In this document: positions 46,801 to 56,088 of the stretch, in pieces
Position numbering within the stretch: position 1 is the stretch's first letter
How the letters are laid out: every line of letters starts with the position of its first letter
Source: Knufia peltigerae
Lineage: Eukaryota > Ascomycota > Eurotiomycetes > Chaetothyriales > Trichomeriaceae
Assembly: GCA_030247855.1 (NCBI GenBank)
Contig: JAPDRN010000002.1
Span: 372,001 to 436,000 of the forward strand
Direction: 5' to 3'
DNA length: 64,000 nucleotides
The notes under the pieces: model-generated
The model's input: only the letters and a program-made list of their open reading frames with translations
Databases searched by the model: none
Told to the model about the DNA's origin: nothing
Position numbers and translations under genes: made by a program

Positions 46801-48608
46801 TAGCTGCAACTGACGACAATTCAATAAGATACTTCGACATATCTGAAAATGACAGAGTATGGAAGGCCCTCAACGACTCCCTGATGAAAGAAGAGGCTCT
46901 ATCCGACTCAGTCATTATCAATAGCCCAAGCTGCATGGCAATGAACCCCGCGTGCACACAGGTTGGTGTATCTTACAGGTCCTTCCCTCTCACGGTCTGG
47001 GATTTAAGCAGTGGCACGATAATCTCTCGTTGCATGAAGCGTACGGTCAGCCCGGTTCCCAACTCCACCTCTGTGCAGTCATGGTTTCCAGTAGAGGTGT
47101 TTACTTGGAATCCCACTACCGGACATATCCTTGGATGGTATAAAGGGAACATACTTTTCAAATGGCATCCATTAACAGACGAGAGTCAAGAAGTATCGGC
47201 GTTAGTGGATGAACTGGTATGCAGCCCTGACGGGAAGGTATTCCTGACGAGCGACAGCAATGGGACGGTTAAAATATGGAATTTTACCTATCTCAACGTC
47301 GTCTATCAACTTTCTTCAGGTGATCTAGTCAGTGGCCTATCCTTCAGTCCGGATTGTACTCGATTCTACGATATTCGCGGATCAATGATCACTGCTTGGG
47401 AGCCTAATGCATTACTGCGCCTTGCAGAAGCAGAGGACAACTTCAACAATACTCTCAATCACGAGCAACGTGGCACCGTGGATTCTCGTTTGTCTGAAGT
47501 GACCGCTCCGCAGTATTCAAGCTTGACAGCCCTTGCAGCCGCACCAGGAGGCTTCTGGTATGCAACAGGAAATGAAGATGGCGAGGTTTGGCTCTCCAGT
47601 ATACAGTCTGGCATCAAGTCGGAAGTAACGCGCTTCTACAATTCACAATGCGTCAGCCACCTTATCTGGGGGTCAAGTAGTGACATCCTTGTCGCTGCAG
47701 ACCTTGCAACCGATATTCACATCCTTCAAATACGCAAGCTTGAGACCGAGAATTTCAAGAGCACCGAAACAAAGCGCTTAGCAAATCCCAGCTTCGACCT
47801 TGAAGGCCGAGCTATACATCAGATGCTGTTGGATGCCTCATCGCGCCGACTTCTTGTTATCAGCAACGATCTCGTACGGGCATGGGACATATTCGATAGA
47901 GTCTTAACAAAGTCTAACGACACTTTAAAGGACGCAGCCGCCCGTCACTGGTGCAATCATTGCTCCGATAAAGAAATATTCATTGGGGTTGGACCTGAGG
48001 ATATCCAAGTTTTTGAATGGTCCAGTCTTCAACAGGTATCCCGCGTCACTGTTGGCATTGAAGCTCATGTGAGAGTTAGTCCCAACAGCTCTACAGTTCT
48101 GAAAGGAGGTGAGCCGTCTACCTCCGTCGAAACAGTGACTAGGATGATACGAAATGCCAGGCCCGCACACGATGGTAAGAACATCTTGATCGAGATAAAG
48201 GAAATGACGGCACGGGGTCGCAGCAAAATTCAACATCTTGTGATTGCGACTAAAAAATTGTCTTCAACCTCAGGAAAAGGTGACAGTGATGTGGTTGACT
48301 GTCTCCAGATCCCTGACAATGTGGCTCAAAACATAGACATTCCTCTAACGATCTTTCCTGGCCAGCAGCTTGTCTTTTTTGACCGGAATCTCTGGCTCTG
48401 CTCAGCGAAGTTGAGCCAACCATTATCGACGAGTTGCGTACAGCGCCATTATTTCATTCCACGGGATTGGACGGATGAAGGAGGTCTTCAGAAATGCTGC
48501 ATATTGAAGGATGGAACTTTACTTTGTATCCAGGATGGTAATGTGGTGGTAGTCAGGAGTGGCTTGAGCTTTATGGACAAGAAACTAGGTACTGGTGTGC
48601 TCAATTGA
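43827..48608 (+). CDS. NLR (STAND NTPase): SesB-like hydrolase + NACHT + degenerate WD-type C-terminus
   Basis: A single uninterrupted frame of 1593 residues from the first ATG (MRRKISGSLS). Residues 20-300 form an alpha/beta hydrolase of the SesB type: IIFVHGLGGHSYKTW, nucleophile Ser140 in VAHSMGGLVVKKA, and FLSTPHHGSS. The NACHT follows, with Walker A APPGGGKSVL (Lys371) and Walker B LFWVIDGLDE (Asp467, Asp470, Glu471). A winged-helix-like part comes next (LLRWTICVPTPLRLNELQEA, about 620-650) and then VHQTARDF. From about residue 880 to the end there are WD-type blades (IIYIWSSAD, LTKVWEVPS, GTVKIWNFTY, LVRAWDIFD). They are poorly alike, not the near-identical repeats of HET genes. Fungal NLRs of this build act in non-self recognition and regulated cell death. 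Enzyme and nucleotide sites look intact, so it is not a relic. Confidence 0.93.
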   Translation: MRRKISGSLSSRPSNANKAEDYSRDHDAKCLGLRAIHVPETKPIADIIFVHGLGGHSYKTWSKDRNKDYFWPGLWLPQDPKIRRARLFTYGYDSSLTGPKRASNILGFARTLLFDMRNSRGQQTNSIRVGEAPIIFVAHSMGGLVVKKAYLLAQHDKSCEELARSISGIIFLSTPHHGSSLADTLDLILQSILQQKRSFIKELQINSSAIEDINEGFRHVAQKLSIISFYEELYTVVLTRPLMIVTRDSAILGYQNEQIRGLNADHHTVCKFENDRDPSFTIVRDTLRGLVEKFSTDATKPTDFENSRTINLVKKFLGMSRTDAEDLGTLRKLWVPGSCEWILTNSTIRVWLEDTSRSHLVWYNAPPGGGKSVLSSFLGHYLQSNGYACQFYIFSEGHQTRRSVDQFLKSIACQLCCKMPEYAEELLALCLGGSQLSSGGYLSLWQNLFEDLLFSKTSNNPLFWVIDGLDESESPERVLELLENLLSKSKMVIKILATGRRTDKFALAFKRLSPLVMAHEINGAEYNHNSHDIQLLVDRELELMHGSMEHKAHLRQEILSRASGNFLWVNLVLEELHTCQTESERQLTLEQTPADMTKMYERMEKLVIDNPNPRQVELAQELLRWTICVPTPLRLNELQEAMSKNYPDIIELEKTIRAVCGQFILVDSTKHVMMVHQTARDFMTNASKSVIAIDRQVAHSTLLIKSLSALCDVKPYGAVRRQKRQMPGPEELEKHRPFLLYAANSWFYHLKYAESIADNVIDALEKFFSSPYVLDWIYSLAMLDQVKILAKVGKALLGFVIDNRKHNSSRNPMLHRISSIEILESWSADLVKITAKFSNHLVIEPCSIYDIVPAMCPPGSIIGRLFVHPKSAKALVSGQSDSWNDISARFSLQEDDVALKIVSAGPHIAVLAQGGIIYIWSSADFREICRIDHGEAVTSICLNAKGNILVTYGLKLTKVWEVPSRVLYTELANQWNTKSMCLAFAMRDQRILAATDDNSIRYFDISENDRVWKALNDSLMKEEALSDSVIINSPSCMAMNPACTQVGVSYRSFPLTVWDLSSGTIISRCMKRTVSPVPNSTSVQSWFPVEVFTWNPTTGHILGWYKGNILFKWHPLTDESQEVSALVDELVCSPDGKVFLTSDSNGTVKIWNFTYLNVVYQLSSGDLVSGLSFSPDCTRFYDIRGSMITAWEPNALLRLAEAEDNFNNTLNHEQRGTVDSRLSEVTAPQYSSLTALAAAPGGFWYATGNEDGEVWLSSIQSGIKSEVTRFYNSQCVSHLIWGSSSDILVAADLATDIHILQIRKLETENFKSTETKRLANPSFDLEGRAIHQMLLDASSRRLLVISNDLVRAWDIFDRVLTKSNDTLKDAAARHWCNHCSDKEIFIGVGPEDIQVFEWSSLQQVSRVTVGIEAHVRVSPNSSTVLKGGEPSTSVETVTRMIRNARPAHDGKNILIEIKEMTARGRSKIQHLVIATKKLSSTSGKGDSDVVDCLQIPDNVAQNIDIPLTIFPGQQLVFFDRNLWLCSAKLSQPLSTSCVQRHYFIPRDWTDEGGLQKCCILKDGTLLCIQDGNVVVVRSGLSFMDKKLGTGVLN

Positions 48609-48923
48609 GACCTGACTTCGACAGATAGATCAGTTGTGTATGTACCTGAGGTAACATATATCTTTGGCATTCATGATCTTCATAATCAATTACCACAGTC
48701 TAGAATAAAATATCCCCACGGAGACCCTACCGCCTGTATAGCCTTAGTTGCCATGTAGATGAGCTTGGAATGCTCTTCCTCGCCGTTGTCATGGGCTTTC
48801 TGAGAGCGACTATCCACATGACGATCGCAAGCTGATTCTGTACTTCTGTCCCAATTCTCCTCTACTGATACGCAAAGGCTAAAAACTCACTCGCCATGGT
48901 TGAAGCCAACTCCCCACAACTTC
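48609..48923. other. Short intergenic with an upstream ATG overlapping the MFS start
   Basis: The NLR 3' flank and MFS leader. An ATG at 48896 opens a 12-codon frame that stops at 48934, overlapping the MFS start at 48924 in another frame. It could lower translation of the transporter. Confidence 0.5.
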
Positions 48924-50507
48924 ATGGGCCCTAAACCAGTGAGACAACTGTCCCATGAAGCAAGAGATGAGGATGCTGTGCCCACTCGGTATGCAATCTT
49001 CGGACGGAATGAGAAACGTCTGCTCATTATACTATTGGGATTTGCGACCATCACATCGCCTCTCACCGCTACCATCTATTTCCCCCTCCTTCCCCTCCTG
49101 AGGGAACACTTCCATACCACTGCACAGGCCATCAACCTCACGCTTACCATCTACATCGTCTTCCAAGCCATCTCACCGGCGATATTCGGGCCTCTTTCTG
49201 ATTCAGTGGGACGCAGACCCGCTTACCTGGTGACCTTGTCGTTGTACATGGCTGCAAACCTGGGCCTTGCACTCAATAAGAATCACTATGGGGTCCTTCT
49301 CGGACTACGAGCCATACAGAGCTTGGGTGCGAGTGCAGCGTACGCTGTCAGTTTCGGCGTCGTTGCTGATGTCTGTGTGGCGAGTGAAAGGGGCAGGATG
49401 CTGGGTCCAGTTAGCATGGCGCTGAACTTGGGAGCATGTGTTGGCCCCGTCGTTGGTGGATGGGTTGCATATGCCAGTGGAAACTTTGAATGGATATTTT
49501 GGGCGTTGGTTATCGCTGGTGGCTTACTTCTCTTCCTCATCGGTGGCTTCCTACCAGAGACGGCTCGGGCACTTGTGGGCAATGGTGAGGGAAAAGCAGA
49601 CCTCAGATTGTGGCATCTTCCATGGATCAGTGTGGCCCAGCAGGCGATTTCGCAGGCATCCAGCAAGGCTGCCGACCACCAACAACGCAAGACCGAAAAG
49701 TACACAAATTGCATGAGTACAACCAACCACCAGGAATCTGCTCAGAGACCGAAGTCATCGACAAGGCTATTGCGCATTGGGAACCCGCTTGCATGTCTGA
49801 GGATCATCTTCTACCTCGACACCTTCTGCGTCCTCTGGATGCATGGTTCGTTCTACACGGTTGACTACTCCCTGGTCGCTGCAATACCGGATATATACAA
49901 GCAGATATACCACTTCAACGAATTGCAAGTTGGGCTCACCTACTTGCCGCGCGGCGTTGGCATAATCGTTGGGGGTTATTGCATTGGCAAGGTAATGGAT
50001 CATAACTACAAAGCAACAGCCCAAAGGATCAACTGGCAGATAGATGCCGTCTCCGGTGACAATCTGAAAGACTTTCCAATTGAACGAGCAAGAGCACGTG
50101 GGAGCCGTTGGCTGTTGCTCGTATCGACCATCGGCCTTGTCGGTTATGGATGGGCTGTGCACTATCGTGTCCATGTATCAGTCTTGCTCGTTTTGCAGTT
50201 CATGCAAGGGTTCTGGGGCACGTATTTCTACACTGTGTATAGTACTTTGTTGGTCGATGGCTTTCCACAAAGCCCAAGTACGGCAGCTGCAGCGGCAAGC
50301 ATCACCAGGTGCGCTATGGCAGCCGCAGGGGTTGCAGTTCTGCAACCTTTACTCGATGCCACAGGGCGAGGATGGTACTTCACCGTCTTGGGTCTATGGA
50401 GCGGAGGCTTTGGTGTTGTGGCCTTGTGGTTCATAGAACACAAAGCAATGACTTGGAGGCGGCGGCGAACAGAGAGACATCAAGTCGAGGGAGAAATGTC
50501 TGGGTAG
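48924..50507 (+). CDS. MFS transporter, DHA1 (Qdr-like) drug:H+ antiporter family
   Basis: Intron-free, 527 residues from MGPKPVRQLS. About twelve membrane spans are visible. The first is LLIILLGFATITSPLTATIY. The MFS signature between spans 2 and 3 is GPLSDSVGRRPAYLV. Span 5 holds the antiporter-type motif LGACVGPVVGGWVAY. A charged central loop (about 235-285) splits the two halves. The second half includes LTYLPRGVGIIVGGYCIGKV and SITRCAMAAAGVAVL. DHA1 members export drugs, polyamines or small acids at the plasma membrane; the substrate here is unknown. The frame is open slightly further upstream, but the nearest ATG there is out of frame. Confidence 0.92.
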   Translation: MGPKPVRQLSHEARDEDAVPTRYAIFGRNEKRLLIILLGFATITSPLTATIYFPLLPLLREHFHTTAQAINLTLTIYIVFQAISPAIFGPLSDSVGRRPAYLVTLSLYMAANLGLALNKNHYGVLLGLRAIQSLGASAAYAVSFGVVADVCVASERGRMLGPVSMALNLGACVGPVVGGWVAYASGNFEWIFWALVIAGGLLLFLIGGFLPETARALVGNGEGKADLRLWHLPWISVAQQAISQASSKAADHQQRKTEKYTNCMSTTNHQESAQRPKSSTRLLRIGNPLACLRIIFYLDTFCVLWMHGSFYTVDYSLVAAIPDIYKQIYHFNELQVGLTYLPRGVGIIVGGYCIGKVMDHNYKATAQRINWQIDAVSGDNLKDFPIERARARGSRWLLLVSTIGLVGYGWAVHYRVHVSVLLVLQFMQGFWGTYFYTVYSTLLVDGFPQSPSTAAAAASITRCAMAAAGVAVLQPLLDATGRGWYFTVLGLWSGGFGVVALWFIEHKAMTWRRRRTERHQVEGEMSG

Positions 50508-50785
50508 TCTAGGTATCAAAATAGGAGAACAAGTCACATACAAAGGGACATCATCGCTGCATGAACGTTCTCCGATATTTTGAAGAGACAGGATAGTCAG
50601 GTATGCATATTGTTCACAAAGTCGTTGTGCGCGTCGAATAGATACGCGTTGATGAGGGCGGTAAAACTTCGGCACTAAACGTGGTACATTCAGAAAGTAC
50701 AGATTCCACTCCTGAAGACTGCGACTCTCCATATATGCCTGTAAAGACCTTGCGGTGAAGCTCGATCTGGCCGAGCGAGGTCAAG

Positions 50786-52846
50786 ATGGGACTGATAAGT
50801 AAGAACGGTCTTGACTTTTTGTATGACTCAGGAAGCTGAACATATAATATAGGATCCTACATTTCCAACATACGCAGAGACGATCCGCGCCTCCTTCGGA
50901 TCCCTCCGTATCTCTCTGCCCTATGCATTCTCGGAGGCATCATATGGATCCTTCTTCTACCTCTGAATGAATACTCGAGGCGGACGTACATTTCCGAAAA
51001 CGCCCTATTGCCCGGCCAGGTTCACACCTACTTTGGTGGAAGTGAACAGAATGTCTTTCGAGCGTACCGACACGAGTTGGCGACCGTCCTGGACTCTTCC
51101 GCTTCGGAGAGCAATCACACTTTGACAAGAGAAGATCAACGAGGACTGGAGGCCGAGACAAGTTCTAAAATACAAGAGTTGTTCAGGAACGCAGGCCTGA
51201 AAACCGCAAAGCAACGCTACTCGTACACCTCGTCGGGCCAGACTTACGAGGGCGAGAATGTCTATGCCGTCCTCCATGCACCCCGGGGAGATGGTACAGA
51301 GGCCATTGTGATAGTCGCTGCTTTGAAAAACATCGACGGTGCTCCCAACGTCAATGGAGTCCCTCTTCTCATCTCTCTGTCAAGATATTTCAGAAGATGG
51401 TCACTCTGGTCCAAGGACATTATTTTCTTGGTGACGCCAGACAGTTCGGCAGGCCCGCAGGCATGGATTGAAGCATATCACTCCACGCATGATCCCGAGA
51501 AGGTGCAAGATCTTTCGTTGAAGTCAGGTGCTCTCCAGGGAGCTGTCTGTATAGACTATCCATTCGAACATCGCTTCGAGACGTTCCACATTGCCTACGA
51601 CGGAATCAATGGAGCGCTTCCTAATCTGGATCTGTTCAACACTGCTGTGACCATCGCTACGGGCCAGATGGGCATTGGAACTTCGATTCAATTTCAGCAT
51701 ACATACACCAAGGCCGACGCACAAGGTGAATACCCGTCTCGGCTGCAGACACTGGTCCGCGGAATGTCTTCTCAGGCGCTTGGTCAAGCCACTGGACCTC
51801 ATTCCAGTTTCATGACCTACCACATTGACGCCATCACATTGACGGCCATTGGAGAAGGCTGGCAAGACGAAATGGCTTTTGGTAGAACGGTTGAAAGTAT
51901 CTGCAGAAGTCTCAACAATTTGTTGGAAAAACTCCACCAGAGTTTCTTCTTTTACTTGTTGATGCAGTCCAACCGATTCGTGAGCATCGGCACCTATCTT
52001 CCAAGTGCCATGGCTATAGGGGCTGCCTACACAATCATGGCAATTTATCTTTGGGTTCTGAGTGGCTATCAACTAGTTCAGAAACCAGCGGCGATTGCGG
52101 ACGAAAAGTCAAGCACTTCATCGCCTAGCACGACACCTCCTCAAGACACAAAGACGAAGCTCGAATTTCTTCCGAAAGACAGACATCTTGTCCTTCCAAT
52201 CGCTTTGGTGGCAGCCGTGTACCTGGCATCGTTGGTGCCTCTGTACCTACTCACGTCACTCAGCCTTGGGGCTATCCCATCGACCTTTTTCCTCCTGACG
52301 ATCCTCCTTGTCGTCCTCCCCATCATTCTGGCATCGGCACTGTCAGACACGCACAATAATACAACCTTGCCTTCCTTTTCGGCTCCGTCGCAAGAGCAAT
52401 ATGTCTTGATGAGGTCGCTGAACTTGCTATTGCTCGGTCTCTTCCTCACGGTCCTCGCCACATTGAACTTTAGTCTCAGCATGTTCCTCGGTATTGCATG
52501 TATACCTTTGGCGTTTGTGGACAGGAGTGCGTCGGGCACTTTTGCTCTGCTTCAATATCTCCTTCTAGCTGTGGTGAGTCCGATGGGGCTTGCGGTCGGG
52601 TTGGCCGTAAATGGTTGGCTTGCGTTTGGACAGACGGATGTTCTGGTCGAATGGCTACAAAAACTGGCCTTTGGGTGGAACGTCTGGGGAAGTTGGGGTG
52701 TGCCTGTCGGTATACTGTGCATCTGGCTGCCGTCGTGGGTGCTCAGCTCGACGCTCGTGGCGAGTTCGTGGTTCAAGAGTGGGGGGTTTACGGTGGCTGT
52801 CTCATCTACAGAGTCGAGGCCGGACTCGAAGAAGGAGCCCAGATAG
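50786..52846 (+). CDS. GAA1: GPI transamidase subunit Gaa1
   Basis: A 13-base first exon (50786-50798), a 54-bp intron and exon 50853-52846 give 668 residues. The join MGLI to RSYISNIRRDDPRLLRI restores the family N-terminus. A membrane anchor follows (YLSALCILGGIIWILLLPLN), then ENALLPGQVHTYFGG and FRAYRHE, a Gaa1 hallmark. The large lumenal part is aminopeptidase-like (VIVAALKN, PLLISLSRYF, DIIFLVTPD, GAVCIDYPF). From residue about 405 there are six or so further spans. In the ER, Gaa1 helps the Gpi8 complex attach GPI anchors to secreted proteins. It is convergent with the reductase gene at 53093. Confidence 0.95.
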
Positions 52847-53092
52847 TATACGTAGATATGTATCTTCAAAGACATTTGCTCGAACTCGACGAATAAGAGG
52901 ATGAATCGATGCTCAATGCTTAGCTCAGGCACACGGACTCCTTATATCTATATTGTAGCCATCATCTACAATAACAAGATTGACTCTGTGACACCTTTCA
53001 ATATTTTTTTATACTCGTTTCTTCATTCATGTACTCCGTACAACACGACCTGAGTATGTATGTGTACGTACATACCGTAAGAATGTCCATCA

Positions 53093-54127
53093 TCATAATT
53101 TACTACCTTTCTTCAACTGTTCCTTCTGTCGCTCTCGGTTCTTCTCACAGCTCTTCAGGAGGGCATACAAAGTCTGCATCCTCGGCATTTCGTGGCCCTT
53201 TTCGCGGGCCAACCTGATGGGGTTGCCCAGGATGACCTCCAGCTCCATGGGTTTCCCACTCTCCCAATCGATCAACATGCTTGGTTTGCTGCCGCTCGTG
53301 TTGCGTTGAGTGGACCGCAAGATGGCGTCCGAGGTGGCAAAGGAGGGAGGGAAGGGTTTGCCGACGACTTTGGGGGCCGTCGTGAGGACCTCGTCCATTA
53401 CTCCCTTGAGGTGGGCGTAGAGTTCCGGGTCGTTTGCCATTTCCTCGTTGGTGCTACCCCCCGACAAGACAGCCGAAGGGTTCATGGAAGCGTTGATGGC
53501 GATCTTGTGCCACCGGACCAGTTGGAGTTTTTCGTGGGTGTCGGCGATGGCGTCCTTGATGCCGCCGCCCTTGAGCAACAGATCAACAAAGGTCTGGTTG
53601 AGCGCCGTGGCTTTGTCCTTGACGGGCTGTGAGGGCTCTGATGAAGAGAAATAAGGACCGACATTGATCCGGGTCCAGCGGTTGTGTTTGACGTGGCCGT
53701 CAGACACTTGGGCACAGGATGCGATGGTGACGGCACTGATGATGGGAGAACGAGGAAATCTGTGGGCGTAAGGTTGTTCAACCCCCAGTCCGTTCTGGAT
53801 CAACACGACGGCCGTCTCGTCGGGCGTGACGATAGGTTCGATGAGCTTGGAGTCGTCGGACCTGTCCGGCAGGGCCTTGGTGCAGACCACAACATAATCC
53901 CATTTCACTTTGCTGTCGCGCGCGGCTTGCACCGAGTTGAACGTTCGGGTAGGTCGCCATTGGTAGTTGCCGTATTGAGGAGACGTGATCTGGAATCCGT
54001 CGCTTGATACTGCTTTGTAGTTGGACCGACATATCACGGAAACGTTGGTGTCTGGGTTGAGGGCAACTCTAGAAGCGTAGAAGGCTCCAATGGCGCCGGC
54101 GCCGAAGAAGAGCAATTCGGTCGGCAT
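53093..54127 (-). CDS. 2-dehydropantoate 2-reductase (ApbA/PanE) family protein
   Basis: One exon, 344 residues from MPTELLFFGAGAIGAFYAS. The N-terminal NADP-binding fold has the GxGxxG loop (Gly9-Ala-Gly11-Ala-Ile-Gly14), and CRSNY follows strand two. DYVVVCTKALPD and VVLIQNGLGVEQPY are family blocks. The C-terminal helical domain has the catalytic-type Lys/Asn block VRWHKIAINASMNPSAVLSG and LIDWESGKPMELEVILGNP. Family members reduce ketopantoate for coenzyme A; fungi usually have several paralogues with unknown substrates, so pantothenate synthesis is not certain. An in-frame ATG at 54178 would add 17 residues; I prefer 54127 because it sits just before the first beta strand. Confidence 0.88.
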   Translation of the reverse strand: MPTELLFFGAGAIGAFYASRVALNPDTNVSVICRSNYKAVSSDGFQITSPQYGNYQWRPTRTFNSVQAARDSKVKWDYVVVCTKALPDRSDDSKLIEPIVTPDETAVVLIQNGLGVEQPYAHRFPRSPIISAVTIASCAQVSDGHVKHNRWTRINVGPYFSSSEPSQPVKDKATALNQTFVDLLLKGGGIKDAIADTHEKLQLVRWHKIAINASMNPSAVLSGGSTNEEMANDPELYAHLKGVMDEVLTTAPKVVGKPFPPSFATSDAILRSTQRNTSGSKPSMLIDWESGKPMELEVILGNPIRLAREKGHEMPRMQTLYALLKSCEKNRERQKEQLKKGSKL

Positions 54128-54714
54128 GATACTGGATCTCAGATACTTTGTTGTGCCTGTGAGTCCGGGTTTGAGCATGAGCTGGAGATCTTACTGGTGA
54201 GGGTGATGAGGGCTTGGAGGGGGATATTAGCAAAGAACGGGATGATATCTGATGATATGGGAGACGTGAATGCCCTCGATAGCCGAGGTGGAGCGTCGTC
54301 CCGGCTTTACGTTTGGCCGGGGTTGCACATACAATAGGTACCTGGCAAGCCTGTACGGACTGTTGTACGCTAGACTTGTAGGGGCCATAGTGGTTTGAGG
54401 GCACTAAACATTAAAGCAAAGCCTCACTAGAGGGCAATTAGCCACAGCCCGCGAAGTGAGTTGTCACCGCCACGAATGCTGCGTCATCCGAAGGATACAG
54501 ACAAGACCTGGATTCACCATTCACCATTCAAGCGAAGATTTAGTGGTTCAACCCTGTCAGCATCAGGCAGAAATATCCAGGGCAACCACAGCTGAAGATC
54601 AAACAACGTGTCTCACCAAGCCTCATGTGTGTCTTCAAGGAACATCCATTCAACCCCAGCTATGGTTTCTCTTCGTATCGAATATAAATTTGCCCCTCCA
54701 CGTTTTGACTGAGC
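54128..54714. other. Divergent promoter region, reductase / chitinase
   Basis: 587 bp between two divergent start codons. Nothing specific recognised beyond the space for two promoters. Confidence 0.45.
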
Positions 54715-56088
54715 ATGATTTTCTTTTTATTCGCATTCTGTGTCTTGATACATTTCACACCGTTGACATTGACCCAACTACTTCCCGGACATCAGTACGA
54801 ATACGACGACCTTTTCAAATTCAACATGGGCGGCGGACACGGGATTCGGTCTGTTGTCTACTACGTCAATTGGGCACCGTACGGCCGAAACCATCATCCA
54901 CAAGATCTGCCTGGAGAGAACCTCACTCACGTTCTGTATTCATTTGCCAATGTGAGACCCGAGACGGGAGAAGTGTATCTCACAGATCCGTGGTCGGATA
55001 CAGACAAGCACTACGACGGCGATAGTTGGAACGACATCGGCACGAACGTGTATGGTTGTGTGAAGCAATTGTTCCTCCAGAAGAAAAGAAATCGCAATCT
55101 AAAAGTCTTGCTGAGTATCGGTGGATGGACATATTCTTCCAACTTTGCCCAGCCCGCCAGCACCGACAGTGGCAGGAAGAGGTTTGCACAGAGCGCGTTA
55201 CAACTCCTCGAAGATCTTGGCTTCGATGGCATCGACATCGATTGGGAGTATCCGCAAGACCGTGCCCAGGCAGAAGATTTTGTCAAGTTGTTGTCTGAGA
55301 CGAGGGGCGCACTCGATGCTGCTGCCTCCAAACGTCACCATGCCCGCTTCGAACTTACCGTGGCATGTCCAGCTGGGCCATCCAACTTTGAAAAGCTGAA
55401 CATTCCCAAAATGGACCAGCTTCTGGACTTTTGGAATCTCATGGCGTACGACTACGCAGGATCCTGGGACCAAAGGGCCGGACATCAAGCAAACTTGTTC
55501 CCATCTCGATCGCAGCCTCAGGTTACGCCGTTCAGCACAATTGCCGCGATCGATCACTACACCCGCCAGGGCATTCATCCATCGAAAATAGTGCTGGGCA
55601 TGCCGTTGTATGGACGAACCTTTGTTTCCACCCACGGACCTGGCCATCCCTTCAACGGAGTAGGAGAAGGTAGCTGGGAACAAGGTGTTTGGGACTACAA
55701 AGCTCTCCCCAAACCAGGGCATACCGAGTACCATGATCCCGAAATTGGCGCGAGTTGGAGTTATTGCCCATCTACCCAGACGATGATCAGTTATGACACA
55801 CCGGCCTTGGAGGCTCAAAAGGCTGGATTTGTTCGAGACCATGGACTTGGCGGGTGAGTCGCTACTTAACACCATCTCTCTCGACTTGCAAAAACAGACC
55901 AGTGTTGCTGACGTAGATGTTCCAGTGGTATGTGGTGGGAAAGCTCAGCAGACAAACCGGCAGGCCAAGGCAGCCTTATTGAGACTTTTCTCATGCATAG
56001 CGGAGGACGAGGTAGCATGGAGGAAGTGCCAAACTGTCTAGAGTACCCAGAGAGCAAGTATGAGAACTTGCGGAAACAGTTTGAGTGA
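54715..56088 (+). CDS. chiB: GH18 chitinase, ChiB type
   Basis: Exons 54715-55853 and 55926-56088 with a 72-bp intron give 433 residues. The join reads DHGLGGGMWWESSADKPAG. The (beta/alpha)8 barrel is evident: SVVYYVNWAPYGRNHHPQDL, HVLYSFANVRPETGEVYLTD, LKVLLSIGGWTYSSNFAQP, catalytic DGIDIDWEYP (acid Glu178), FWNLMAYDYAGSWD and VLGMPLYGRTF. It hydrolyses beta-1,4-GlcNAc chains. ChiB enzymes of Aspergillus lack a signal peptide and act in autolysis. Here the frame starts with a hydrophobic stretch (MIFFLFAFCVLIHF) that resembles a signal peptide, while a second ATG at 54826 (MGGGHGIRSVVYY) would give the cytosolic ChiB form of 396 residues. Which start is used cannot be read from the sequence. 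Confidence 0.93.
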
